Of a stretch of DNA of 64,000 bases, positions 35,878-43,697 are shown piece by piece. The notes beneath the pieces were generated by a model that saw only the letters and a list, made by a program, of their open reading frames with translations, ran no database searches and had not been told where the DNA came from. Location of the stretch: NCBI RefSeq assembly GCF_000686125.1, contig NZ_JMMA01000002.1:2294001-2358000 (forward strand), read 5' to 3'. Source of the DNA: Ruminococcus sp. NK3A76 (GTDB taxonomy: Bacteria; Bacillota; Clostridia; Oscillospirales; Ruminococcaceae). The number at the start of each line of letters is the position of its first letter. Position 1 is the first letter of the stretch. The position numbers were made by a program, and so were the translations under genes.

Positions 35878-36259
35878 AAAAGGGTTTGTTTTGGCAGACT
35901 TTGCCGACACGACGGTTTTTGAACCATATGAAATAAAAAACGGAGAGCTTTGTTTAGGCAGCCGTAAGGTCTTTGAACAGCAAATACCCATCGAGTGTCA
36001 TTTTTTTGATGAAACAAGTGAGCTGAGATTAGTACACAGAGAATCAAGAAACGACACGATAGAGATACTGCTGAGAGAAAGCGACGAGACAGATATGGAT
36101 CAGGAGCTTTTGTATACGCAAGAGGTCCTGTTGAAGCAGGAATATACAAGCCGTGACGATATGCCGAAAAAGCTACGTATCATCAACCGTTTTGTTTATT
36201 CCGACAACGATACGCTGATACTGAACAATTACAGGATCAGCCTTCCGAGATATACCTGA
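35846..36259 (+). CDS. Csx19-like protein
   Basis: 137 residues from ATG 35846 (GGAGGAG seven bases before), overlapping the RAMP gene by 32 bases. The order CHFFDETSELRLVHR, then DMDQELLYTQEVLL, then KLRIINRFVYSDNDTLILNN matches my recollection of the Csx19 pattern (LFNxxGELRxWR, DExQLLWGT, RLxVRNYLxYDxxGQ). Csx19 is found only with type III-D effectors and is of unclear function. A remote-homology search would be needed to prove it. Confidence 0.55.
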   Translation: MIKLPLEKIPEKGFVLADFADTTVFEPYEIKNGELCLGSRKVFEQQIPIECHFFDETSELRLVHRESRNDTIEILLRESDETDMDQELLYTQEVLLKQEYTSRDDMPKKLRIINRFVYSDNDTLILNNYRISLPRYT

Positions 36260-36354
36260 CCATAGCCTGCCGGCGCACTTGACCCTCTTGACTTTTGCAT
36301 TTTAAACCCTTGCACATACCGTCTTACAAACGAAAACATAATATCATAAAATTT

Positions 36355-36378
36355 GAGGCCGCAGCAGCGGCCTCTTTT
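36355..36378 (+). terminator. Terminator of the MATE/Cas10-like operon
   Basis: GAGGCCGC-AGCA-GCGGCCTC perfect stem followed by TTTTATTT. Confidence 0.9.
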
Positions 36379-36523
36379 ATTTACGGGATCATTGATCTGC
36401 ATATTCCGGAGAATTGCGCCTGTATTCTGCATTGACACTACTATTCATCGTCAACGGCGCATTGTAAAGAACTGCTATGTTGTATGCTTTTGGATTTATT
36501 ATTTTTGTTGTCACTTTGGCTAA

Positions 36524-36556
36524 GGCAACACCACACGAAGATTGTGCGGTGTTGCC
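36524..36556 (+). repeat. Minimal MITE derivative, 33-bp palindrome
   Basis: GGCAACACC-ACACGAAGATTGTG-CGGTGTTGCC: the first 24 bases match the left end of MITE copies 4 and 5, closed directly by a right end. Flanks CTAA and TTAA. The internal 140 bp are missing. Confidence 0.75.
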
Positions 36557-36671
36557 TTAAATAGACTTTCTCCGACTTATAATGATAAGTAATAGCCTTC
36601 TTGCCTCTGACTGTTTTAAAATGAACATAATCCATACAATTCTCCTGTGGTCTCGTGTAAAGGAGAATGGC

Positions 36672-36864
36672 ATGGATTTAGGCAACACCGCACGAAGATT
36701 GTGCGCAAATTGCGCAGTCAGCTTTTTCGTCAGATTGCACAGATTTTCCGAAGGAATACTACCGTATTTCAAGGAAAAAATGTGTAATATGACGGAAAAG
36801 ATGCAAGTAAGTTGCGTACAAAGCCTTCAGGCGGTCTTTGTGCGGTGTTGCCTTTATATACATA
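36672..36864 (+). pseudogene. Start of an unidentified gene interrupted by a MITE
   Basis: AAAGGAG stands seven bases before an ATG at 36672, and the MITE starts after three codons (Met-Asp-Leu). Downstream of the element only a few codons are left before the structured element at 36.89 kb, so the gene cannot be identified. Confidence 0.4.
36681..36852 (+). mobile_element. MITE copy 4 (172 bp, subfamily B)
   Basis: Ends GGCAACACC/GGTGTTGCC; target duplication TTTA (36677-36680, 36853-36856). Interior differs from copies 1-3 (GCACGAAGATTGTGCG near the left end) but is the same length and shares CGTCAGATTG and GAATACTA. Confidence 0.9.
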
Positions 36865-36884
36865 CAGCCATAAAAGCCAAAAAC

Positions 36885-36977
36885 AAAAAAGGAGCGCAGG
36901 GCTGAATGCATATATGCAGCTTATTGGCTGCTTATCCATGCGCATTCGCCCGCAGTGCGGATGTGCGCTCCTTTTTT
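36885..36977 (+). terminator. Structured element ending in a strong terminator
   Basis: AAAAAAGGAGCGCA (36885-36898) pairs with TGCGCTCCTTTTTT (36964-36977). Within it GGGCTGAATGC pairs with GCGCATTCGCCC (one bulge), enclosing a GCAGC/GCTGC hairpin; a small CCGC/GCGG hairpin competes. Much larger than an ordinary terminator and able to act in both directions. It may be a small structured RNA. Confidence 0.6.
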
Positions 36978-37035
36978 GCTTACCTAAATAATCTTCAATT
37001 TTCAAGTTGCTAATTTTTCACAAATAAAAAACGGC

Positions 37036-37129
37036 AAAAAAATGAGAGTTAGCGTAAGCTACACTCTCATACTACTTTTTGCTCTAAAACTACTATAGTT
37101 GTTATATCACATTTATACAAAAATGTCAA
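37036..37129 (-). ncRNA. Candidate small RNA with its own promoter and terminator
   Basis: On the minus strand TTGACA (37124-37129), a 17-base spacer and TATAAC (37101-37106) are followed by only about 60 transcribed bases: TAGTAGTTTTAGAGCAAAAA, then a perfect terminator hairpin (TGAGAGTGTAGC-TTAC-GCTAACTCTCA) and ATTTTTTT. No reading frame fits. The string GTTTTAGAGC recalls the start of type II CRISPR repeats, but no repeat array is present. Confidence 0.6.
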
Positions 37130-37249
37130 TACCTTTCTGAAAAAACCACAAAACCCCCAAGCAGTGATTTATATAGACTCATCATATACATTATAATTAT
37201 AATATCAGAAGCATATATCTTTAGTAAAGAGTAAAGGAGGCAAAAACCA

Positions 37250-37393
37250 ATGAATATAATTATACATCTTCCCGAGACGAACGAGGGTATAGAAGAATTA
37301 AACCGTCAGGTAGCTCAGTGCCAGGCGGATATGATAGTAAGGAATATTAATAAGCTAAACACCAGCAAAAGTGAGAAAGAAAAGTTGCTTGAT
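37250..37393 (+). CDS. Small protein, probably frameshifted at an A-run
   Basis: 47 residues, MNIIIHLPETNEGIEELNRQ then VAQCQADMIVRNINKLNTSK SEKEKVA, with AAAGGAGG upstream. At 37380-37384 an A5 run ends the frame soon after; with one A fewer the reading would continue LLDQVIHKLKQQ to a stop at 37424, which fits the amphipathic-helix character better. So either a recent frameshift or a sequencing error. Family not recognised. Confidence 0.6.
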
Positions 37394-37431
37394 CAAGTCA
37401 TACATAAACTTAAGCAGCAATAGCTATAAGT

Positions 37432-37470
37432 CAGCCGATACCGAAAGATGCCGGCTGGCTTTTTTCTATA
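37432..37470 (+). terminator. Terminator behind the small-protein gene
   Basis: AGCC...CCG pairs with CCGG.TGGCT and is followed by TTTTTTC. Confidence 0.65.
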
Positions 37471-37521
37471 CAAGCCTATTCTATATAATTGAATTCATTT
37501 TAATTGATATATAACGAGGTG

Positions 37522-37550
37522 TTGACATTTCACAAAAAATATGGAATAAT
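37522..37550 (+). promoter_or_regulatory. Promoter-like sequence without an obvious gene
   Basis: TTGACA, 17-base spacer, AATAAT. No ORF or clear RNA follows before the next promoter at 37.79 kb; 37551-37791 is very AT-rich. Confidence 0.5.
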
Positions 37551-37791
37551 ATATGGTTGACCTTATCATCGTATGTTTATATAGCCTATATAAATACAGA
37601 ATTATACCACAGGTCCCGAATATAAAACTGTCCTGAAACCTTTTATTCTGAATATACGATCATATAATGATATATATGTAAGATACAATACTTCAATACC
37701 CAGAATTCAAGGACAACCAGTATCACTTAAGTCACTGATGCTTATTGGGCCAAAAATAATTATGCATTTTACCGAAAATCGTATATTCTTA

Positions 37792-37820
37792 TTGATATTA
37801 TATCAACGCAGCGATATAAT
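37792..37820 (+). promoter_or_regulatory. Promoter of the transglutaminase-like gene, in the repeated module
   Basis: TTGATA, 17-base spacer, TATAAT, preceded by TATGCATTTTACCGAAAA. The module closely resembles 10.52-10.58 kb. The gene starts at 37926. Confidence 0.7.
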
Positions 37821-37925
37821 ATATTATGAGAGAAATACTATTGCTTATCATAGTCAGAATATCTTTTTTCAAAGACGACCGCAGAATACTGCGAAGAATA
37901 AAACCGTAATCAGAGGCGATGATAA

Positions 37926-38840
37926 ATGACAAACAGAGCTGTTCTGCTGCTTGCTTTACTTGCGTTATTGCTCTTGGTGCTGCGCATTCAGAGCTCACAT
38001 TCCGGCGAGAGCTTTCTTGATTATCTGCCGGAAACAGAATTCTTTTCTGATAACAAACAGACAAAGAATGTTCAACCGGCTCAGACGGCACGTCCTGTTC
38101 AGACGACCGCACCGCAAGTCACTACCCACAAAAGCAAAAAGAAAACGACGACAAAGAAAAAAGCTGTCAAGATACCCAAGCAGGAAGAAGTGCAGGTTTT
38201 CAAGGACGACCGCATTCCCGATTTTAAGCAGAACCATACACCTGAATACAAAGACGTAAAAGTCGAATGGACCTCACACGACCAGATGCACATATTTTCA
38301 ATTACAATGCACCTGGATAGATATATGTATGAGTATTATCACTCACTTGCAAGGTATTACGACGAAAAAGACTATCAGAAATACATAGATGACAGCAACA
38401 ACCGGGAGATACTCAAATCAATTGCCGACAGCCTTAAAGATCTTGCTGACGGTGCCGGATATGATGGGAGCCAGACGGCATTGGAAGCTATCAGCTTTGT
38501 GCAGGCTATAAAATATGTGTATGACATAGACTCTACAGGCAAACAGGAATTTCCAAAATATCCTCTTGAAACGCTGTATGATCTCGGAGGTGACTGCGAA
38601 GACACAAGTCTATTGCTCATCGGCATACTCAGAGAACTGAATTTCGGAACTTGTCTTCTCGATTATGATGACCATGTAGCTATCGGCATAATGGGCGAAG
38701 ACTCGATAACCGGCTCATATTTTGAGGTTGACGGCAAAAAGTATTTCTACGTCGAAAGCACCGGCGAAGGCTGGACTGTCGGAGAGATGCCTGATGATGT
38801 TAAAAACAGATCTGCACAGGTGATAAAAATAACGGGCTGA
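37926..38840 (+). CDS. Membrane-anchored transglutaminase-like protein
   Basis: 304 residues. N-terminal transmembrane helix (AVLLLALLALLLLVLRI), a Thr/Lys-rich linker (residues 45-90), then a transglutaminase-like cysteine-protease fold: catalytic Cys in DLGGDCEDTSLLLIG near 222, His in DYDDHVAIGI near 248 and Asp probably in YFYVEST. Extracytoplasmic. Its stop codon TGA (38838-38840) is part of the IS256 target duplication, so the reading frame is unaffected by the insertion. Confidence 0.8.
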   Translation: MTNRAVLLLALLALLLLVLRIQSSHSGESFLDYLPETEFFSDNKQTKNVQPAQTARPVQTTAPQVTTHKSKKKTTTKKKAVKIPKQEEVQVFKDDRIPDFKQNHTPEYKDVKVEWTSHDQMHIFSITMHLDRYMYEYYHSLARYYDEKDYQKYIDDSNNREILKSIADSLKDLADGAGYDGSQTALEAISFVQAIKYVYDIDSTGKQEFPKYPLETLYDLGGDCEDTSLLLIGILRELNFGTCLLDYDDHVAIGIMGEDSITGSYFEVDGKKYFYVESTGEGWTVGEMPDDVKNRSAQVIKITG

Positions 38841-40278
38841 GAGCCTCTGAAAAAAAGTCTGTAAAAAGTCAGCAAACTGTGATAAAATAGAATTAATATC
38901 ACAGGAGGCTGATTTTTTATGGCAAGAAGAAAAAGAGAACCGATGAGCGAGGGCAAGAAGAACATAATAGGAATGCTGCTTGAGGAATACGACATCAAGT
39001 CGGCTAAGGATATTGAGGATGCCCTGAAAGACCTTCTCGGAGGAACGATCCAGGAAATGCTTGAATCCGAAATGGACGAGCATCTTGGATATCAGGAATA
39101 TGAACGTTCCGACAATCCTGACTCTCGCAACGGAAAGAAAACCAAGAAGATACGCGGGAGCTTCGGCGAAACGGAAATAGAAGTGCCGCAGGATCGTGAC
39201 GGCAGTTTTGAGCCAAAGGTCGTAAAGAAGCGACAGAAGGACATCTCAGGTATTGAGCAGAAGATAATTGCTCTGTATGCCAAAGGAATGACCACACGCC
39301 AAATAAGCGAAACTATCGAAGATATCTACGGATTTGAAGTCAGCGACGGTATGGTATCAGATATCACAGACCGCCTTCTGCCGCAGATAGAGGACTGGCA
39401 GAAACGTCCATTGGACGAAGTATATCCGATAGTATTCATCGATGCTGTACACTTCTCAGTGCGTGATAACGGACAGATCAGGAAGCTTGCCGCATATGTG
39501 ATCCTTGCTGTCAGCATGACAGGTCACAAGGAAGTTCTTTCAATACATATCGGTGAAAACGAGAGCGCCAAGTACTGGCTCGGCGTTCTGAACGAGCTGA
39601 AAAATCGCGGAGTTAAGGATATTCTCGTCATCTGCGCAGACGGTCTTACAGGCATGAAAGAAGCTGTATCAGCAGCTTTTCCGCAAACTGAGCTACAGCG
39701 CTGCATCGTTCATCAGGTAAGAAATACGTTGAAATATGTCGGAGAGAAGAACAAGAAGGAGTTCGCAAACGACCTGAAAACGATATATCATGCGCCTTCC
39801 GAGGACGCTGCTCTGGAAGCTCTCGACCGTGTTACTGAAAAATGGGAAGACGATTATCCCAACGCTATGAAGAGCTGGTACAAGAACTGGGACGTAATAT
39901 CGCCGATCTTCAAGTTCTCAGCTGATGTCAGAAAGGTGATTTATACCACCAACGCTATAGAGAGCCTTAACAGCGGCTATCGCCGTCTTAACAAGCAGAG
40001 AAGCGTATTTCCAAGCGATACAGCGCTCCTGAAGGCTCTGTATCTTGCAACGCATGAGATAGCTAAGAAATGGACCATGCCGCTGCGAAACTGGGGCAAA
40101 GTTCTGGGCGAGCTTGAGATCATGTACCCCGACAGGATCGGCTGATATCCAAAGAACCTTGACAAATTACAGTATCTATTGTATACTGTAAAAAAATCGG
40201 AGCGGCTATTTTCAAGCCGCTCACAACTTAACGTTTTTATCACAGTTTTTGAATTTACAGAGTTTTTTTCGCAGAGCC
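38841..40278 (+). mobile_element. IS256-family insertion sequence
   Basis: About 1438 bp with imperfect terminal inverted repeats (left GAGCCTCTGAAAAAAAGTC, right read inward GGCTCTGCGAAAAAAACTC; both reach an identical AACTGTGATAAAA). Flanked by the 8-bp direct repeat CGGGCTGA at 38833-38840 and 40279-40286, the size expected for IS256. The exact duplication and intact transposase suggest a recent insertion. Confidence 0.9.
38919..40145 (+). CDS. IS256-family (mutator) transposase
   Basis: 408 residues, full length. DDE motifs: VFIDAVHFSVRD (first Asp near residue 174), ICADGLTGMKEAV (second Asp near 243) and the C-terminal YTTNAIESLNSGYRR with its Glu near 350; RCIVHQVRNTLKYV is the family signature. 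AGGAGG precedes the ATG. No frameshift seen, so the element should be active. Confidence 0.95.
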   Translation: MARRKREPMSEGKKNIIGMLLEEYDIKSAKDIEDALKDLLGGTIQEMLESEMDEHLGYQEYERSDNPDSRNGKKTKKIRGSFGETEIEVPQDRDGSFEPKVVKKRQKDISGIEQKIIALYAKGMTTRQISETIEDIYGFEVSDGMVSDITDRLLPQIEDWQKRPLDEVYPIVFIDAVHFSVRDNGQIRKLAAYVILAVSMTGHKEVLSIHIGENESAKYWLGVLNELKNRGVKDILVICADGLTGMKEAVSAAFPQTELQRCIVHQVRNTLKYVGEKNKKEFANDLKTIYHAPSEDAALEALDRVTEKWEDDYPNAMKSWYKNWDVISPIFKFSADVRKVIYTTNAIESLNSGYRRLNKQRSVFPSDTALLKALYLATHEIAKKWTMPLRNWGKVLGELEIMYPDRIG

Positions 40279-40302
40279 CGGGCTGATAAGTTTATAATAA
40301 GC

Positions 40303-40340
40303 AATAATGCCACGACACTTTTTCTGTGCCGTGGCATTGC
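40303..40340. terminator. Terminator displaced by the IS
   Basis: AATGCCACG-ACAC pairs with GTG-CCGTGGCATT, followed by GCATTTTT. It lies directly behind the IS and, before the insertion, about 16 bases after the transglutaminase-like gene's stop. Probably serves both convergent genes. Confidence 0.75.
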
Positions 40341-40347
40341 ATTTTTA

Positions 40348-42243
40348 CTATTTTACCTTGACCTTCTTAACCGCAGAATATCCGCTATAGAACTTGGTCT
40401 TCCCTACCGTCTTGTAAGTGCGCACCTTAACATAATATGTCTTGCCCTTGGTGAGCTTAGATATAGTCTTGGAAGTGCCCTTGACATTGACAGATTTTGT
40501 CGTTGCCTTGGTAAACTTCGAGCTTGTCGAGTAGGTCACCTGATATCCTGTAACGCCCGACACCTTGCTGTATGTGACTTTCAGCTGCTTTGTCTTGGGT
40601 GATTTTGCAGTTTTTAGCGTAGTCTTCTTTGGGAGTATCTTGAATGTCTTGCTGGCTGTGCCTGTGTATGCGCCCTTGCCGGTTATGGTGACAGTCGCAG
40701 TACCTACGGCCTTGTTGTTCTTGTAGGATACTGTGTAGTCTGTGCCGCTCTTTAAGGTCTTGCCTGAGAGCTTTACTACAGGTGTCTGCTTGATAGCCTT
40801 GCCGGTGTAGGTCTTGTTGGAAAGACCGGAGATCTTTGCGGATTTAATGGATTGTTTTTCAGCAGGAACTTCATCTTTTACAATAAGATAAGAAACAGTA
40901 TGCGTACCATAGAAATTGCCCTTACCTTTTATATCCATTGTTGCAATACCGACATTGATATTATTGGTATAGCTTATTGTGTAATCCGTTCCCTGTTTTA
41001 GTGTTGCACCATTAAACTTTATTGTCACCGCAGGCTTTATCTCTTTTCCTGTATAGCTAAAGCCAGTAACAGGTATATCAAAACTGCATTTTTCAATTGA
41101 TTCCTGACCAATATTGAATTTATTAGTAATTGTTCCGGTATAATTGCCCTTGCCTGTAATTGTCTGCGTTGCTGTTCCGGCATTAACATTATCCTTGTAT
41201 GTTACAGTATAGTCTGTTCCTTCAACAAGTTTTACAGTTCCATTATAAAAATCTCTAACAGGATAAGTTTGTGCTTTGCCGTTATAATTAATACCATCTA
41301 CACCTCTTTCAGAAGATGTATTATAATTACCGAAAGATTTATAGTATGCGTTTTGAATATCTGTTAAATCATAAAAGAATATGTTATATGAAATCTTAGA
41401 ATGCGTAGAACTATTCTCAATTGAAGAAACTTTATACATGTCGGCATAATCTTTTGAGAGAATAAATAGAATACTATTGCTTTTTGTGTTTATTACCATG
41501 TTTCTGTCAATACCAGGGCCTTCTCGCGTTCCTAAATATCCCATAAAGTAATTGTATAATCCATAATACTGTGAAAAGGTAATTCCTTTGGGAATCTTTA
41601 TACTTTTAATATTTTCAGTGTTCACAAATGTATTATTTGAAAGAGCAATTACTTTATTACCCTCAATTGTTTCAGGAATAACTATTTCACTTTGATTTCC
41701 TGTATATGATACTATTACAGCATTATTATTCTCTATATAATACTCAAAACCATTATATCTTTTTAAATCTGAATATATAACAGTATAATCGCCATTGTCA
41801 TTAATTGGATTAGAAAGAATAACACCATTATTTGACGCACCATAACAATTAATTGTAAGCCCTTTTACAGGGCTTTCAAACTCCGTCTTACTAATGTAAG
41901 TTGATCCACGCAGTTGAACACCTTTAGGAATAGTAATGCTTTTGAGCCAGTCGCAACCATCAAATGCATTTACATCAACATATATCACCGTCTTACCATC
42001 AATTACACTTGGAACAATAACATTAGTTTCCTTGCCTGTATACTTGAGTAATATGTATTCATCATTATCCCAAAGCCTATAATCATAATTTCCACTATGA
42101 ACTATCGCATATGGGTCTTGTTCTGAATTCTGAGCAAATGCTTTCACAAACGAAAAGTCATTCTCCATATTATCCGGCAGCACCGCCGCACCACCAAAAA
42201 CAATCGCTCCTGCGAGAACCGACGCTAATACTTTCTTAAACAT
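40348..42243 (-). CDS. BspA-like leucine-rich surface protein with Ig-like and Fn3 domains
   Basis: 631 residues from ATG 42243 (AAGGAG upstream). Signal peptide FKKVLASVLAGAIVFGGAAV. Residues 40-290 hold LRR_5 (BspA-type) units (NAFDGCDWLKSITIPKGV, NTFVNTENIKSIKIPKGI). Then three repeats ending in ITGKGNYTGTITNKF-like strings (residues about 350-540), and a C-terminal fibronectin-III-like domain (SGVTGYQVTYSTSSKF). Secreted; a binding role is inferred. No sorting signal. Confidence 0.85.
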   Translation of the reverse strand: MFKKVLASVLAGAIVFGGAAVLPDNMENDFSFVKAFAQNSEQDPYAIVHSGNYDYRLWDNDEYILLKYTGKETNVIVPSVIDGKTVIYVDVNAFDGCDWLKSITIPKGVQLRGSTYISKTEFESPVKGLTINCYGASNNGVILSNPINDNGDYTVIYSDLKRYNGFEYYIENNNAVIVSYTGNQSEIVIPETIEGNKVIALSNNTFVNTENIKSIKIPKGITFSQYYGLYNYFMGYLGTREGPGIDRNMVINTKSNSILFILSKDYADMYKVSSIENSSTHSKISYNIFFYDLTDIQNAYYKSFGNYNTSSERGVDGINYNGKAQTYPVRDFYNGTVKLVEGTDYTVTYKDNVNAGTATQTITGKGNYTGTITNKFNIGQESIEKCSFDIPVTGFSYTGKEIKPAVTIKFNGATLKQGTDYTISYTNNINVGIATMDIKGKGNFYGTHTVSYLIVKDEVPAEKQSIKSAKISGLSNKTYTGKAIKQTPVVKLSGKTLKSGTDYTVSYKNNKAVGTATVTITGKGAYTGTASKTFKILPKKTTLKTAKSPKTKQLKVTYSKVSGVTGYQVTYSTSSKFTKATTKSVNVKGTSKTISKLTKGKTYYVKVRTYKTVGKTKFYSGYSAVKKVKVK

Positions 42244-42277
42244 ACCAACACTCCTTTGCCAAATTTTTTGTATCTCT

Positions 42278-42306
42278 ATTATAACATATTTACAAAAGCA
42301 CCGCAA
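42278..42306 (-). promoter_or_regulatory. Promoter of the BspA-like gene
   Basis: TTGCGG (42301-42306), 17-base spacer, TATAAT (42278-42283) on the minus strand; start codon 35 bases downstream of the -10 box. Confidence 0.65.
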
Positions 42307-42372
42307 GGCTGATAACCGCCAAAAACGCCTCTGCCCCATTGTGTATAACAAACAAAGACCAAAGCGCCCGTT

Positions 42373-42970
42373 ATGTCAAAAAATGATCTGCGTGATGTTG
42401 ACGGCAAAAACTACGTCACCCCTGTAAAGGATCAGGGCTACTACAGCTGCTGGGCTTTTTCAACAATAGCAGCCGCAGAAACAAGTATACTTTACGAGGC
42501 AGGCTATGACCTTAAGGCAATACCGCACGAAGATTGTGCGCAGATCACGCAGTCAGATTTTTCGTCAGATCACCCAGATCCGCCGCAGGAATACTACCGT
42601 ATTTCAAGGTGGATTTGGGCGATATGACGGAAAAGCTGCAAGTAAGATGCGTACAAAGCCGTCAGGCGGTCTTTGTGCGGTGTTGCCTTAATAATTTACA
42701 AGACCCGGAAGACAATATCGACCTTTCAGAGAGGCATCTTGTGTGGTTCAGTTCTACGCCGCTTCCTGAGGATAACTATTACTGCCCTATGCAGGCAGGT
42801 GAGGGCGGCTGCCGCTACGTTACTGAGAACGAGCGTGCAAAAAATGACCCCGACAACAAAGTGATCAATACTGATATTTTTGCCGGCGGCACCTTTTCAC
42901 TTGCAACGACTGCTTTCTCAACACAACAGGGACCATGCGAGGAAAAAGCCGCACCTTTTCTTTCGACTTT
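42373..42970 (+). pseudogene. Papain-like (C1) peptidase fragment split by a MITE
   Basis: The N-terminal piece reads DLRDVDGKNYVTPVKDQGYY then SCWAFSTIAAAETSILYEAG, with the catalytic Cys in QGYYSCWAF. MITE copy 5 follows. Deleting it and one TTAA restores AGYDLNNLQDPEDNIDLSER in frame. Behind FAGGTFSLATTAFSTQQGP the sequence breaks into another gene's fragment. No signal peptide or ribosome site precedes it, so both ends are missing. Confidence 0.8.
42516..42687 (+). mobile_element. MITE copy 5 (172 bp, subfamily B)
   Basis: Left end GGCAATACC (one mismatch), right end GGTGTTGCC; duplication TTAA (42512-42515, 42688-42691). Most like copy 4 inside. Confidence 0.9.
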
Positions 42971-43111
42971 TACAAAAACGGGATACTGAGGATATACTAT
43001 GTGACTGAAGACCCGTCAGAGAAAGAGTATGATGATGAGCACCCATACTCGCCCGAGCTTATTGAGGAGCACGAATACAACACCGCTGAGGAGCTTGACA
43101 AGCTGCTTTAA
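42938..43111 (+). pseudogene. C-terminal fragment of an unidentified protein
   Basis: In a frame different from the peptidase: SFDFYKNGILRIYYVTEDPS then EKEYDDEHPYSPELIEEHEY and NTAEELDKLL, with a stop at 43109-43111. Acidic, no start. It is fused to the broken peptidase by a deletion. Confidence 0.5.
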
Positions 43112-43415
43112 GGCAAAGATCTTGTCGATCTCAGCCTTGTCATTCTCGATACGGTCAAGCACCGCCGTAAACTGTTCGCATTATGAATAGAAATCCGGTG
43201 TTGAATTTAGGCATAAGGGAGAACTGCATATTCGTCCTCCGTTTTGGTGTTAAGGCCATTATACCATACACTGCGCAACAAATCTATAAATTTTCCGTGA
43301 TTTATAAAAGCCGGTACTGTATTTTTGTTATTGTATACAAAAACGAGGGCTGAATTTTGTTAGTAAATTTCGTATTATTTTTTGAATATCTGTTTATTTG
43401 TTTTCGGAAATATGG
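43112..43415. other. Intergenic stretch with gene debris
   Basis: On the minus strand 43113-43180 could encode CEQFTAVLDRIENDKAEIDK, a coiled-coil-like remnant with no start. The rest is AT-rich spacer and I see no intact gene. Confidence 0.4.
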
Positions 43416-43421
43416 TATAAT
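43393..43421 (+). promoter_or_regulatory. Probable promoter of the leader-GG gene cluster
   Basis: TATAAT at 43416-43421; the -35 box 17 bases before (TTTATT) is weak, so an activator or another sigma factor may be needed. It is the best candidate upstream of the precursor genes. Confidence 0.45.
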
Positions 43422-43569
43422 GTATTTAAATAAAGGCCGCTGCAAAAAGCCCCGATCTGCTGCACTTCTGCTGCGGTCGATGTTTTATGATACAGTCGAA
43501 AAAAGAATCAAAAGATCATGCACCCGAAAGGAACTTTGAAAGGTATTAATTATAAGGAGGGCTTTTACT

Positions 43570-43662
43570 ATGGCTAAGAAAATCAATACTGATGAAGCTG
43601 TAAAGGACTTACCGCCCGAATTACTGCAAAAAGCAAACGCCTGCAGCTATTCCCGGATGTAG
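43570..43662 (+). pseudogene. Truncated leader peptide, paralogue 1
   Basis: 30 codons, MAKKINTDEAVKDLPPELLQ then KANACSYSRM, with AAGGAGG upstream. DLPPELLQKANAC matches DLSPELQEKARAC of the following paralogues, but it ends before the GG motif. Confidence 0.6.
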
Positions 43663-43697
43663 GCGGCAGAAAAATATTTTTAAAGGAGGAAAACACT

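Noticed and set aside
37081-37090. GTTTTAGAGC (minus strand) as a type II CRISPR repeat or tracrRNA
   Set aside because: Single occurrence, no anti-repeat, no cas9 nearby. Kept only as part of a small-RNA candidate.
32209-38000. Search for a CRISPR array belonging to the Cas10-like genes
   Set aside because: No regularly spaced direct repeats of 24-40 bases were found on either strand between the cassette and 38 kb, nor elsewhere in the window.
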